A stretch of DNA of 64,000 bases from NCBI RefSeq assembly GCF_014805625.2, contig NW_023998415.1, positions 5,677,862 to 5,741,861 on the forward strand. The letters are read 5' to 3'. Position numbers and translations under genes: made by a program. The notes beneath the pieces are model-generated. The model was not told the DNA's origin. It searched no databases and worked only from the letters and a program-made list of their open reading frames with translations. Numbering within the stretch: position 1 is the first letter of the stretch; the number at the start of each line of letters is the position of its first letter. Shown here in pieces: positions 49,899 to 62,478 of this stretch. The stretch is from Glossina fuscipes. Lineage: Eukaryota > Arthropoda > Insecta > Diptera > Glossinidae.

Positions 49899-52810
49899 CC
49901 AATACTTCAGCATCAACGACAATATTGCAGCTATACATTGGGCTAACTAATCGTTGGGGTTGATTTTGAAATGCCAGGCGACAAGCTTCTTTAGAAGCAT
50001 TTAAAACTTGCCCTGAAGGGGGAAAAACGAATATATATGTGAATATGTAAAATTCATTGAATATTAGAAATAATAATTTAAAATCAGTTTATGAGCAGTT
50101 TACCTGAAAACGGCCCAAATGTTTTTGAATGCAAGTCATCGCCATCCTTTACTGTCCATTCCATTACAATAAAGCAAACACCTTGCATGGGCTCTTCGCA
50201 TAATGGGCCAGCGGCCGTAGTTAATTGAAAACCACTAACAAAAGAACTATTGTAATCACGACGGACGTCCATCTGCTTTTCGTTATTAGCATGCACTGTT
50301 AACTTAGACAATGTCTGCCATATATTGGGATGCTCATAATCGGTTAGATTTAATAATATGTTGCAACCACAATGTTTTGGCCCGGTCGACCAAATACGTT
50401 CAACGAGCTGCTCTTCTGACAAGTCAGTTAAACACTTGCATTCGAAATCTTTAAAAGCATTTTGCAATTGACTTTTAATATGCTGTAAGAGTTGTAGAGA
50501 CTTCTCGGATGTATCTTCATTTTTGAAAAAATCATGAAATTTTTCTAAAATACACACAATAGCTTGGGGCAGCGGTAAAGCTATCACTTTCAAAGTACTC
50601 AATTTATTCAAAGTTTGCACACAAGCAATCTTGTTAGTAATATCCTTTTCTTCTGAACTCTTAACAATAGCCTCATTTACCATATCTGTTGTAGCTTCAG
50701 GTACAATGGTTTCTCGGAACGATACAATCGGTTTGGAAACGTTTACTTTGATTTTCGCATAGCTATCTTCAAGATCTCGTACGCATTTCTCAACATGCAC
50801 TTCCCCCAAAGTGGTAATGACGTGTTCTCCATTCGGTTCAATGGAAACCTGAACACACGCGTCGGCTTGATTTAACAGCCGTAGGCCCTTGACCAATTTA
50901 GGCATATCGGCAGGATTAACAGGTTCAATAGCTACACGGAGAATGGGTGTAGCCATTATCGTTAAATCGCTAAAAGAAGTACAGTATAAGGTACTACTAA
51001 GAGTGGCACTTTTGACTATGTCCTTTTCCAAACCACCAATTCCTACTATGTTGCCGGCAGGAACCTCATCTAACGCTTGCAATTCGCTACCCATAAACAA
51101 ATACAAATCTCCGATAGTTACTTCACTTACATACGGGGAATTGAGATTCAATAATCTAAAGGAGAAGTTTTTTACATTTTACGCAAAAAGTTTAGAAATT
51201 TTTTTCAACTTACTCCTTTTTTCTAGGATCATGCTTGGGTGCCAAATTATATAATTTCATGCCTTTCCTTAAAGTACCAGAAAATATTCGAGCAAAGGCC
51301 ACAAATACAAATTCTTCGACATTTTCCTCTAATACTTCTAATGTCTCGTGTTTGATTTCACTTGTAGTTAACTCCTTCAGGTCACGAGTTATGGTGACCA
51401 ACTCATTTTGAGCAAGCATTTGCTTGCGTTCTTCTATGCGCCTACGTACCTCATCACGTCTTTCTTGTAATTCTTCTTCAGTTAAACGCTTAGGCTTGTT
51501 TTGAGGTAATTGTGATATGTGCACAGGTGACATTTTCGATACGTGCACAATGACATTTTGCGATCTATCATAACATTCTTTGAAGTCTTCTGTCAAAAAT
51601 AACGTCTGCCTGGGGTATAAATTCAAATCCACATTTTGGGGAAAAAGTAAACGGTGGGCACGTTCTTCGTCAATTCTGTTAGGAGGAGGAACGTTATTAA
51701 TCACCATTTCTAAAATGGTGCGATGTACCGGAAGCCACTGGCCCATAATTGTTTTAATCTGTGCTTTGCAATCAGCGATACGTAAATCACGCAGCTGCAG
51801 TTTGATTCCGAGTTTTTCAGCTATTACTGATAGAATAGAAAACAAAAAAAGTTATTTAAGGAAAGCCTTTGAGACTTATTGTATCTTAAACCTGGTATTT
51901 TTTCTTTTTCCTTTCTTATGGCTATTATATCGTATAAGTTCCATATATTTTCTAAAACGATTTGCACAAACATGGGCTTCTTCGCTTTTTCCTGCGCGCC
52001 CGGTAGCGCGCATTTCTTTTTGTTGTTATAGTAAAAATCGCCCCATAATACTTTCGCTAACTGCTCTGCCGGCATTTGTAATCGGTCGGCATAAGTTAAA
52101 GCAAACTCGTGCACTCCAAAAGCCCAGCCATCGTAAGCCGAACAAAACACTACATTTCCTGCAGCAGGGATGAAATATAAGCTTGAATCGTCACTTCGTT
52201 GTAAAGCCGATTCGTAATTGTCTCTTTCACTTAAATCTTCGTTACCCAAAACATCTGAAGCAAAAATACTGCCCAACGCGGCATTAACTTGCTCCAATAC
52301 TTGACTAATGTGAAAATATGCGTCTAAAGGAGTCAACTGTTTTTCCATAATTAGCCGATCGATTTTGTTTAATACGAGTACTGGCTTCATCTTCGCATTG
52401 TAGATCTGTTGAAGACAGGCTCTTGTTTGAGGACAAACGCCTTCTACGACATCTACCACAACGATGGCACCATCGCACAACCGTATAGCAGTCGAAACTT
52501 CACTAGAGAAATCCACATGACCCGGGGAATCGATTAGATTTACTAAATAATCTTCAGAATTACTTTCGGAACGATAATGCAACGAAATACTGCTGCTTTT
52601 CATGGTGATGCCGCGCTCTTGTTCATCCGGACGGTTATCTAAGTAACGTAGCTTACCAGCCATCCTTTGCGATATAATTCCATTACTAGCCACCAACGAA
52701 TCAGCTAAAGTAGTTTTACCGTGGTCGACATGGGCCAAAATGCATATGTTCCTTACTCGTTCAACAGATTTTTGTAGCTTGATTATATCCGCAAGATTGA
52801 CCACAGGCAT
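49899..52810 (-). CDS. EFL1: Elongation factor-like GTPase 1 (60S ribosome maturation); C-terminus not found
   Basis: Exons on the minus strand are 52810-51892, 51826-51214, 51155-50104 and 50012-49899; all phases join, giving about 899 codons. It is an EF-2-like GTPase which, with SBDS, releases eIF6 from pre-60S subunits in the cytoplasm (family knowledge). GTPase motifs are visible: P-loop AHVDHGKT at residues 26-33, RGIT 66-69, DSPGH 94-98, NKID 148-151. Later parts match EFL1 and not EF-2: QNKPKRLTEEELQERRDEVR (EFL1 insert), EVPAGNIVGIGGLE, RVAIEPVNPADMPKLVKGLR, GEHVITTLGEVHVEKC, SGFQLTTAAGPLCEEPMQGV and FGPFSG. The last exon found ends at a good donor (GTAAGTAC) after VVDAEVLG, equivalent to the point where about 125 residues of domain V and the tail should follow. 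I could not find that exon between 47,900 and 49,890. The start is the first ATG in frame, with the family N-terminus directly after it. Confidence 0.93.
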
Positions 52811-53777
52811 ATCGCAATCGCAATGTGTCTTTTAAAACTAATCAAGGAAGATTTTACGTTATTCACTGTTGGAAATCAGCGCACAAGTGTTTATAACCAA
52901 TTTTAGTTACAGTGAATAAAAAAACCTTTTACTTGCTTTCGTTCTTGCATTCAAAAGCACGTTTAGCTGTAATCTATTGTATACACTAATGCTTCCTTAA
53001 AGATTTAATAAAATTTCCGTAGTAATCGAAATAAATTTCGCGCACTTTTATTTGTTTACATTGTATGGTGAAATTCAACTTGAAAATCAGCTGTTGCAAT
53101 TACAATAAAAATGCAAATAAGATTTTACAACGCTGTAAAAATACGTATGTGCGCAAGCAGTAAAAGTAGTACCGTGTGTGTTTGTTGTTGCATTTTGCGC
53201 ATATATATATTTGTTTACATTCTATAGAATCGTTGTTGACATTGAACAATCGCAACTTATATGATTATATTAAGCGAATAAAGCCACAAATTATTAAGTG
53301 AATATTTTCATTTAAAGGGGAGGAAATATTTGAATTTTTACTTAATTCTATTAAAGTAATTTCACTTTTTTAAATTTTAAAAAGAAAACATTTTCGTTTC
53401 TTCAACAATTTTGCAGAATTGTTTAGAGTGGACGTGTAAGCCATCATCCATGGCTTAGTCCAGTTATACTCATCAACCCGGAATAAAGTACTCTTTTTTT
53501 AAAGAAATAAAATAAGCATTAATTGATCTAATATAGGAAAAAATTGTTGTATAATTCAAAACAAAAAAAAGAGATCGCTTTCAATAAATAATTTTTACTC
53601 CTGCAATTCTCTGCTATCCTTAATTATTTTTATTGTTTATAAATTGAAACAGCTGTTATAAATTATGATCATTCACAATTGATTTTTTTGTGCTTTGTCT
53701 TCTTTTGATGACGTATATTTCTCCAAGCATCCACGTTTTCATAAAATCCTCAGAAATTTATTGAAAATTAAAGAGTC
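52811..53777. promoter_or_regulatory. Divergent promoter region of EFL1 and TyrRS
   Basis: 967 bases separate the two start codons, which are head to head. Two copies fit the fly housekeeping core-promoter E-box (Ohler motif 5, AWCAGCTGWT) exactly: ATCAGCTGTT at 53086-53095 and AACAGCTGTT at 53648-53657. I saw no DRE (TATCGATA), TATA box at a sensible position or motif-1 copy. This fits two broadly expressed genes, each with its own E-box. Transcription starts were not determined. Confidence 0.5.
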
Positions 53778-55564
53778 ATGAGCGGCCTTACATATGAAGA
53801 GAAGAAAGGATTAATTACACGTAATTTACAGGAAGTCTTAGGAGAAGATAAACTGGATGCGATACTGAGAGAACGTGATTTAAAAATATATTGGGGTACA
53901 GCCACAACTGGCAGACCCCATGTTGCCTATTTTGTGCCCATGTCAAAAATTGCCGACTTTCTCAAAGCCGGTTGTGAGGTATATAATTAAACACTACAAA
54001 CTTAAATGGGAAAACCTTAACACTAACCTCTTGATTATCATTTTAATTAGGTTACGATACTTTTTGCTGATTTACATGCATATCTAGATAATATGAAAGC
54101 TCCATGGAGTCTTTTAGAGTTGCGTGCCCAATACTATGAAGCTGTTATTAAACAAATGCTGTCATCCATTGGTGTACCTTTAGATAGATTGAAATTTGTT
54201 AAAGGTACCGACTATCAGCTATCTCGCGAATATTCCTTAGATGTCTACAAGTTAAGTTCAGTTGTGACTCAGCACGATGCTAGAAAGGCTGGTGCTGAGG
54301 TAGTGAAGCAAGTAGAATATCCGTTGTTATCTGGTCTGCTGTATCCGGGTTTACAAGCTTTAGATGAGGAATACTTGAAGGTCGATGCACAATTTGGTGG
54401 AGTAGATCAAAGAAAAATTTTTACGTTTGCGGAAAAAAGTTTACCGCAGCTAGGTTATGAAAAACGCATTCATTTAATGAACCCCATGGGTAAGGCGAAT
54501 TAATTGAGTTCAGTATGCTGAGTGCAATCATTTTGCTCATTTTAGTGCCAGGCTTGGCTGGTGGTAAAATGTCCTCTTCGGAAGAGGATTCTAAAATCGA
54601 CTTATTAGACACTCCAGCCGATGTTAAAAAGAAGCTGAAAAAAGCATTTTGTGAACCTGGAAATGTCAAAGATAATGGCCTGTTGTCGTTCGTCCAGCAT
54701 GTTTTATTCTCTTTATTCAAGGAAGGCGAAGGATTTGTAGTTTGTCGCGCCCCTGAAAATGGTGGGGATAAGACTTTTAATAATTACCAAGATTTAGAGG
54801 AAGAGTTTGCCTCTAATAAACTCCATCCAGCTGATTTAAAGGCAACAGTCGAAAAGTATATAAATCAATTATTGGATCCAATACGGAAAGCTTTTGAATC
54901 AAGTCAATTAAAGTAAAGAAGAAATATAGCAGCATTTACCTACTTTTATAAATAATTTCATTTTTACAGACAATTAAGTAGCGCTGCTTACCCTATTGCT
55001 AAAAAAGAACAAGATGGCCCCGATCGTTTAGATATACGCGTTGGTAAAGTGGTGCAAGTTTCTCGGCATCCTGATGCTGAGAAACTTTACATTTTGCAAA
55101 TTGATTTGGGCGAAGATGAGGTGCGCACAATAATTAGCGGTCTAGTTGCATATGTAAGTGCGGAGAAATTAGATCAATGTTTGGTGGCTGTATTGTGCAA
55201 TCTGAAACCATCCAAAATGCGTGGCATTTTATCCGAGGGCATGGTTTTATGTACATCTAAGTAAGTTTGTTGTTTTTTTGCAGTATAACTCAACTTTTCT
55301 ATTTAAAAATATTTCAGTGCCGACCATACTATTGTGGAACCGTTAATTGTGCCATCTTCTGCCGCAGCCGGTACTCGTTTGGCGTTTCAAGGATATAATG
55401 GACAACCGGAAGAGCAACTTAATCCGAAAAAGAAGACTTGGGAAAAACTTTTCGTCGACTTTAAAACCAATGACGACGGCATAGCTGTATGGAAAAATAA
55501 TTTCCTCTTAACACCAGACGGCGAGAAGTTAACAAGCAGACTGAAAAATTGTTGCATTAAATAA
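53778..55564 (+). CDS. TyrRS: Tyrosyl-tRNA synthetase, cytosolic, with C-terminal EMAPII-like domain
   Basis: Five exons, 53778-53978, 54051-54489, 54546-54912, 54970-55260 and 55318-55564, give a complete 514-residue protein (human about 528). It charges tRNA-Tyr in the cytosol. Class Ic catalytic core: HIGH-type motif HVAY at residues 48-51 in [19 protein letters not shown], the [17 protein letters not shown] stretch, [34 protein letters not shown], and KMSSS at 221-225. Exon 4 opens the tRNA-binding EMAPII-like module ([20 protein letters not shown], from about residue 354) found on animal TyrRS; the linker before it is short. Start: the first ATG, in the context GAGTCATGAGC, followed at once by the family N-terminus. 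Introns are 56-72 nt. It diverges from EFL1 and converges on the mitochondrial GluRS. Exon 3 could read on into the intron (TTAAAGTAAAG), but the phase needs the GTAAAG donor at 54913. Confidence 0.97.
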
Positions 55565-55692
55565 GTTCATATAATCCCTAACTCTGCGATGGATAATTTA
55601 TTTTAGAACATTTAATTTACTTTACAAGGAATGGCACATACGTTTACTGATTGAAAAATTTTTCAATTCAGTTCTTGGTATGGATATTAACG

Positions 55693-55698
55693 AATAAA
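55693..55698 (+). terminator. Poly(A) signal of TyrRS
   Basis: AATAAA lies 129 bases after the TyrRS stop codon and before the 3' end of the convergent mitochondrial GluRS gene. Confidence 0.5.
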
Positions 55699-55893
55699 CC
55701 AATTGATGAAATAATTAGTCCAATAACTTAGGAAAAAATACAAAGGAACACAACATTTGTAAATCTTTATACGCAACTACCACTCTTATTGAAAGGAGAG
55801 TAACGTGGAATAAATTGTGATAAATTATATCCCATATCCTGCTTATACGATATACTTTATTCCAAAACAAGACTAAAGGTCATATTTAACTTT

Positions 55894-55899
55894 TTTATT
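55894..55899 (-). terminator. Poly(A) signal of mitochondrial GluRS
   Basis: AATAAA on the minus strand (TTTATT on the plus strand), about 95 bases after the stop. A second copy is at 55856-55861. The two convergent genes share only 430 bases of 3' space, so their 3' UTRs may come close or overlap. Confidence 0.45.
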
Positions 55900-55994
55900 A
55901 ATGAAAACTTAGACAAGTTTAATACGCTAAATAAAGCTTCACCTCTTAATCCAAGAGATAAATGATCAAATTATGGATTTTTGTAAAGTTTACA

Positions 55995-58059
55995 TCACGC
56001 CGTATCTTTAAGTTGCCCAGGTTCGTTATATGTGCTTTTCTCCTTTACGGAATCCTCTAAACGCTGTAAGGTTACTTGTTTACCTAAAATGTTCATCATT
56101 TCAGCTACTCCAGGTCCATCCTGAAAGATACTTGCAATTAATTTTTCAGCACTGAAAAGAAATGACAAATACGATTACGTTTAATCCGCTAAGCGACGTT
56201 CTTAAAACTTTCATAAAGAGAGGGAATTTAACATTTTTCTGTTTTGCGAAATTCTTGAGTAATTTTTTTAAATTCTCTTTCGTAAAATCGGCAGATTTCA
56301 GCATATTGTGCAATTCCATTAATTGATCTAAAAGAAGTTCACTATTATGAACTGCAGCTTGTTTATGAGTTTGTTCAATTCTAAAGCAAAAATATGCTTT
56401 GCGTCATGAATTACCTTCCTTCAGTTCCTTAGAATGAAAAACACTTGGCTTAATCCATAGAAAACTTAGTTGAGGTGAGGTTAAGTCTTGTAGAGATGTT
56501 AAACGTTGCGACGACCATTGTAGAACATTTTTGATATGGGACGAATTTAAATCCAAATCTCTTTCAATGAAAAAAAAAAGGGTTTTTTGTTACTTATTAA
56601 ATCCTTTACGATATTGAAATGAAAACCTACCCTTCTGGATAAGTTTCCCTTACAAGTTTTTGAATCTGCTTTATTAATATATCGGCTGTACGATCGTTCT
56701 GTAATAATTCTCTGATTTCCAAACGGTTAAATTCATTTAACAAATCAGGATTCAATCGACTGGGATGCGAATTAACTGAAACGATATCAAACTAAAGCAA
56801 AAAATACTTCGAGCTAAAAGGAAAGTAAATGGTGATCAATACCGTTTCCACAAGTTCTTCCAAATTGTGAAGCGTGGGTTTAGCAAACTCCTGATGAGGA
56901 AAGCCGCCACCAGCTGATATCACATAGTTAAGCAAAGCCGTAGGAAAATAACCCCTATCTCTAAGTTTTGCCATAATTATCTTAAATAGTCTAAAAAAAT
57001 GCCTTAAAATAAACACTTACCGAAAATGTCTAATCCCTATATCGTCTTGACGTTTGCTTAACTTTGTGCCATCGGCATTTACCAAAAGTGGCAAATGTCC
57101 GAAATTTGGCGGCTCCCAGCGGAACGCTCTACTCCAAATAATTACAATTGAGTCTGATTTTTTTTTTAAATGGAATACAATACTCACTTGTACATTAATA
57201 AGTGTTTAACGGTAGATATTTGCCATTCTACTCCACGGAAGACATGCGTTATGGCCATAAGGTGATCATCGACCACATTAGCAAAATGATACGTGGGAAA
57301 TTGATCCGTTTTCATTATTATTGGATCACCTTCACTATTACTAACGTTGTGATGCACATCGCCATAAATCAAATCGTGTAAAGCTTCCTCGTAGTCTGTC
57401 AACTTAAAACGTACACAGTAAGGTATCCCTTTATCGAGAAGTTCATGCGTCTTTTCTTTGTCTAAATAACGACATTTATTATCATATTTAGGAATTTGAC
57501 GTGTGCGTACCGCATCTTTTCGCAATAGTTCCAAACGTTTCTCGGTACAAAAACAACGATAGGCTGATCCATTTTTTAAGAGCGTCTGCACATTTTCCCT
57601 TCATAAAAGATGAAAGTGATTACTAGTTACTCTAAGCAATCGTTCTATCTGCTTCACTTACATATAGATTTGAGTTCTTTCACTTTGCTTGTAAGGTCCG
57701 TAAAGGCCACCAAACTGTCCAGGTCCTTCATCTATTGCGATCCCTGCCCATTGCAAATCCTCTATAATGCTTTCAGTGGCGCCGGCAATGAAACGAGCTT
57801 GATCGGTATCTTCGATACGTACTAAAAATTTTCCTTTTTGATTTCGAGCATACAGATAATTATATAAAGCTGTACGCAAACCACCCAAGTGTAAATAACC
57901 TACAGGGAAAGGTTAAAATGCTTTAAAATAGAAATTCAGTAGTAAATTTTTACCGGTGGGACTTGGAGCAAACCGCACACGCACTTCCTTTGAATAAAAT
58001 CTGCGATGCATAAAATGTTGGCAAATGGTCTGTGGTACTTTGAAATTTAATTTTAGCAT
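55995..58059 (-). CDS. GluRS-m: Glutamyl-tRNA synthetase, mitochondrial
   Basis: Nine exons on the minus strand: 58059-57954, 57899-57662, 57598-57188, 57128-57021, 56960-56843, 56791-56631, 56560-56415, 56351-56179 and 56120-55995. All phases join; 528 residues, the usual EARS2 length. It charges mitochondrial tRNA-Glu. The first about 23 residues are basic and without acid (presequence-like, ending near HRRFYS), then [17 protein letters not shown] (HIGH-type motif HLGG at 39-42), [19 protein letters not shown], the [13 protein letters not shown] stretch, and KLSKR (KMSKS-type) at 274-278. The tail [13 protein letters not shown] is typical of the anticodon-binding domain. Introns are 50-75 nt. 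Two acceptors were chosen on phase and family fit: 56960 (a nearer acceptor leaves a 30-nt intron) and 56351 (a 36-nt intron would break the frame). The latter could instead be 56357, adding two residues. Confidence 0.95.
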
Positions 58060-59602
58060 ATCCTTTAGTTTTTTAGTAATTAAATTTAAAATATCTTTGA
58101 ATTTTTCCCTAATGATTTGCGTGACTCTGCACAGATCAGATGTTTAGTTAAAAAAAAAAAGTTTTTTAAGAAGAACTTTAGACGGAAGCATATGACAATG
58201 CATCTAACATTTCTCCCATAATATGAAATGCGAAAGTCTATAATTAATCCATACAACCTTATATAACTTATCAACCGCCTTGTCGTAATGCCTCTTCAAA
58301 GCCGTTTAACATTTCTACTGTAATCGCTATCTAAATCGAACCTCACCTCAGCCGTTCTCGTAAGACTTATATAAAGATTTTTTAAAACATTTGTGTGTTT
58401 GAAATTTTTTTGACTTTTTGTCGATTAATGAGTGGGTACAAAAACTATGTTTGCATCGTGCTTCGTGATGTAGTATCGGCAAAGCGATATGATTTATAAG
58501 AAAACTTTTGAGCAACGAAAAAAGATCGATAGCGATAATTTGAAGTTATAAGTACTTATGACTATTGTCAGAGTATTGTGAGGGAATGACATCATTGTCA
58601 CCACGGACACAAAAAGGGATCTTGAAGCGAACGGTGAGTTAAAAGATAGATTATAAAGATAAAGCGAACAGGAAGCAAATTATCGGCAAACAATGCTAAT
58701 AACGTTTCAATAAGTTTCAACTATACGATGTTTTGAAAAATTAATATCATAAAGCATTATATTTATTATTATATTATATAACAAGTATATTTCAATAAAT
58801 TAATGAACTAAAAAATTATTATTATTATAATTTATTTAAATCAAAAGAAGAAATTGTAGAACTAAATTCAAGCAAATAAAAAATAAATATTCGTTCGTAA
58901 TTAAAAATATAAAAGTAAATAAAGTGATTAAACTCATAAAATTTTTGCCAGATGTATTTATAATGTAAGAGTTGAACAAATTCATCACTTAAGCACAACT
59001 TTTGTAATTAATCGTTGGTCTCTATCTCTTACATTACATTATAAGGTTAAAATAGACGAATCCATAACTACAATGTTCAAAAACCGAAACTTAACAACCC
59101 AAATTTTCAATAAAATTAAAAAAAAAAAGAATTAACAATAATAGTAAAATTTAAAAAATATTTAACAGCTTACTGGAAATATAAGTCTCAAAGTAGCAAG
59201 TCTCCGTATGATTGCGCCCTATCTTCATAAATACATCACTGTTTTTTTCCTCAATGCAAATGTATGCAGCAAAAGTGCATTTTGCCATATTTTGTATTTA
59301 CATTGGTGGAATAGTGCAATGCAAGTTATATGTTCAACTATATGTAAATGCGTACAATCAATTCATTTCATGTAAAATGCACGCAAGAAATTCAATCAAA
59401 GCATTTAGCTCAACACCTTGTTTTATTATCAGTCGTATGTGATTATTTTATAACATCCCTGTCTTTTAAGTGTGAACAATGCAAAATTTGAGTGAAAAGT
59501 CTTAAAAGTTTTGATTAATAGTGTGAAATTTCTAATATTCCTAAAATATAAGAATTAAAATTTATAGTTGAATATTAAATATTTAATAAGCAGTAAGCAG
59601 AC
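58060..59602. promoter_or_regulatory. Divergent intergenic region, mitochondrial GluRS / Serinc
   Basis: 1.5 kb between two head-to-head start codons; it should hold both promoters. It is AT-rich with no convincing TATA, DRE or motif-1 site. I did not recognise a 5' UTR exon of Serinc, though one may exist. The open frames at 58086-58274 and 59212-59442 look like chance frames. Confidence 0.4.
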
Positions 59603-62018
59603 ATGGGAGCTGTATTGGGTTTGTGCTCAGCCGCACAGGTAAGATGCAAGAAGCAATTATTTTTGTTTAAGCCAAACAACAATCGATTTTTTACTAAAGA
59701 AACAAACCTAATTACGTCTTTTGAAATTCCAATTCTTGAAAATTCCTTTTAGTGTGCTCTTTGTTGTACTGGCACAGCAGCCAGTCTGTGTTGTCAAGCT
59801 TGTCCTTCCTGTAAAAATTCCACTTCGTCGCGTTTCATGTATGCGCTTATGCTTCTGGTTGGCACTATATTGGGTGCTATTGCTTTGTCTCCGGGTCTGC
59901 AAGATACTTTAAAGAAACTGCCATTCTGTATCAATTCCACCTCTTCGGTGAGTTCCAAGGCTTTGGAAAGTTTCACAAGCAATTCTTTGCAAGTTGATTG
60001 CGAGTATGCTTTGGGTTATATGGCTGTATATCGCATATGTTTTGGATTGGCTTGTTTTTTTACTCTGATGGCTATAATAATGTGTGGCGTCCGTAATTCC
60101 CGCGATCCCCGCTCTCATATACAAAACGAATTTTGGGGTCTTAAATTTTTGCTATGCATGGGTGCAACAATTGGTGCCATATTCATACCGGATGGAGCGT
60201 TTGGTCCGGCCATGATGTGGGTAGGCTTAATCGGTGGCTTGGCTTTCATTTTAATACAGCTTATAATCATAGTGGATTTTGCTCATTCAGTAGCCGAATC
60301 TTGGGTTGGTAAGAAAATTTATTGAACTGGTTTTTTGAGTAAATGCACTTAATATATTTTGTTAAATGCAGAGAACGCCGAAAATAATCGCGGTTATTAT
60401 TATGCTTTGGTTTTCGTAACTGTCATAAATTATACTCTATCCTTAATTGGATTTACTCTACTCTACGTATATTTTACTCAGGTACGCTACTGATCTGAAT
60501 AAAAAAGAAATTTCTTTTACTTCAATGTCACTTTTGTTAACATTTTAGTCCCACAATTGTAGCTTAAACAAATTTTTTGTCTCCGTTAATCTAATATTTT
60601 CGGTATTTGTGAGCATTGCATCTATATTACCAGCTGTGCAAGAGCGTTTGCCGCAATCTGGCTTACTGCAAAGCTCTCTCGTGACTTTGTATACCGTTTA
60701 TTTGACATGGTCAGCTTTAGTTAATAACCCGGGTAAGATCTACACAAATTTTAATTTATCTTTCCATTTTTTGTCTATTTTTTGTTTACTTTTATTTTAT
60801 ATTTAGAAAAAGCTTGTAATCCTGGCATGTTTGGTATCATTGAGGGAAACACCAACACGACCATAGCTCCGCCTACTGTAAATACGAAAGTTACTTTTGA
60901 TGTCACCAATATAATTGGATTGATTGTTTGGATGTTATGCATTATGTACAACTGCATACGATCTGCCGTCGAAATTTCCAAAATTAGTGGTGATGGTGAA
61001 AAGAGAGGTAGGCTAAGGTTAGGGAAATAATAGTCGCCGTAAAGGTAGCATCTTAAATCACCCCACCCAATCGTGTAATATAAATTCAATTGGTTTATTT
61101 CATTTGATTTGGAATGCTCACTAACATATTAAACTGTAGACACTCAGTCAGCCAGCGGTTTTTAATAGACTAATTTATGTTCGTATATATCTATCTAACT
61201 AAAATCTGTCTGTCTATCTAAATCTAACTCCAGGCCAGGCATTAGAATCATGGAAGCAGATAAATACCTTGTTCTTGCTTGCCGTATATAAAGCACATTT
61301 AGACTTTTAAGACTGACGTAATCGCCATAGACGAAAATTTTCGATATTTTCATCAATAATGGAAATTTAAAGCTGTTCTACTTAAGTTTATATGCTACCT
61401 TTTAAAAATATCATAGAACATATAGATTTTCCATTTCGTGATGTCTTCAGAAATTCTATATTTACCATCTTAAATTCCTTTATTTCATTATTTCATTTTC
61501 TAAAGTGCATTGAATAACCTAATAGCCACTACTAACAACAGTTTTTTTCTGCTTTTTTTTTTTGAATAATACGCGGACTCTGTTGAATAATATGCATGCC
61601 TGTCTCTTACTAATCAAACGTGATTTAAATAATAATCGATTTAGTTTTAACAGAAGTTTTATCAGATGCGGAAACGGGTACCGATAATAAAACTTCTGCT
61701 GATAATGAAACGGAAAATGTTACTTACTCTTGGTCCATGTTTCACATTGTCTTTGTATGTGCAACTTTGTATATCATGATGACTTTAACGAATTGGTACA
61801 AGTAAGTTGAAAACTGTTTCATTTTGTAATTATATAAAAAATTTTTGATTTTGTTCTTGCTTCTTGTCTCCGTATTTAGGCCAAATTCGGACATTGAATT
61901 ATTTAATGCCAATATTGCTTCAATGTGGATAAAAATTATATCCAGCTGGATGGGATTATGTATTTATGGTTGGAGTCTAATTGCTCCGGCTATATTAACT
62001 GATCGTGATTTCAGTTAA
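59603..62018 (+). CDS. Serinc: Serine incorporator (Serinc/TMS1) multi-pass membrane protein
   Basis: Seven exons, 59603-59638, 59753-60308, 60372-60481, 60549-60732, 60807-61007, 61654-61801 and 61880-62018, give a complete 457-residue protein, the normal family length. Serinc proteins sit in ER, Golgi and plasma membrane and are linked to serine incorporation into phosphatidylserine and sphingolipids, or to lipid scrambling (family knowledge). Visible: [12 protein letters not shown] start, the cysteine-rich [20 protein letters not shown] segment, about ten hydrophobic spans, [20 protein letters not shown], and the family C-terminus [17 protein letters not shown] with final Asp-Arg-Asp-Phe-Ser. 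Several NxT/NxS sites lie in loops. Intron 5 (61008-61653, 646 nt) is much longer than the others. Its donor (GTAGGC) is followed by frame stops, so reading through would truncate the protein before the last two exons. Confidence 0.97.
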
Positions 62019-62396
62019 ACGAACGAACTTTTTGTAGTTATTGTCTTATTTATCGTGTGTGTGCAACTATAAAATATAAATTGTTTATATATAGGAAGGA
62101 GAATCTTCAAAAATATTTGCTATATCGAAATTTCCTTTAATAAGAAATTCAACTTAATTCATATGTGTTAAATATATTGAAATACATTAATATTCATGGT
62201 ATTAAATATATCTCTAATCCATTTAAAAAGAGCTGTTTATATAACTTTTATTTTCGTTCACTTATAAACGTACATTTCAAGATATAGTAATATTCATATA
62301 TTCATCTCTCCATCCGACTCCTGATAATATACTCATTGACTGTGCGTATTAACCTTTTTATGTACATTTTTACAAAGATTTGCATCAACTTTTGCA

Positions 62397-62402
62397 AATA
62401 AA
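62397..62402 (+). terminator. Poly(A) signal candidate of Serinc
   Basis: First canonical AATAAA after the Serinc stop, 379 bases downstream and before the mariner copy at 62479. Nearer ATTAAA-type variants also occur, so the true site is uncertain. Confidence 0.35.
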
Positions 62403-62478
62403 AATTATAATTACGTAGTGCTTTTAAAAAAATTTTCAAAACAGTATATATATATTTGTGTATGTATATATATACATA

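Noticed and set aside
56961..57020. Alternative acceptor at 56991 in GluRS-m intron 4
   Set aside because: It would leave a 30-nt intron and insert residues unlike the family; the acceptor before 56960 gives a 60-nt intron and the expected HFRDRGYFP.
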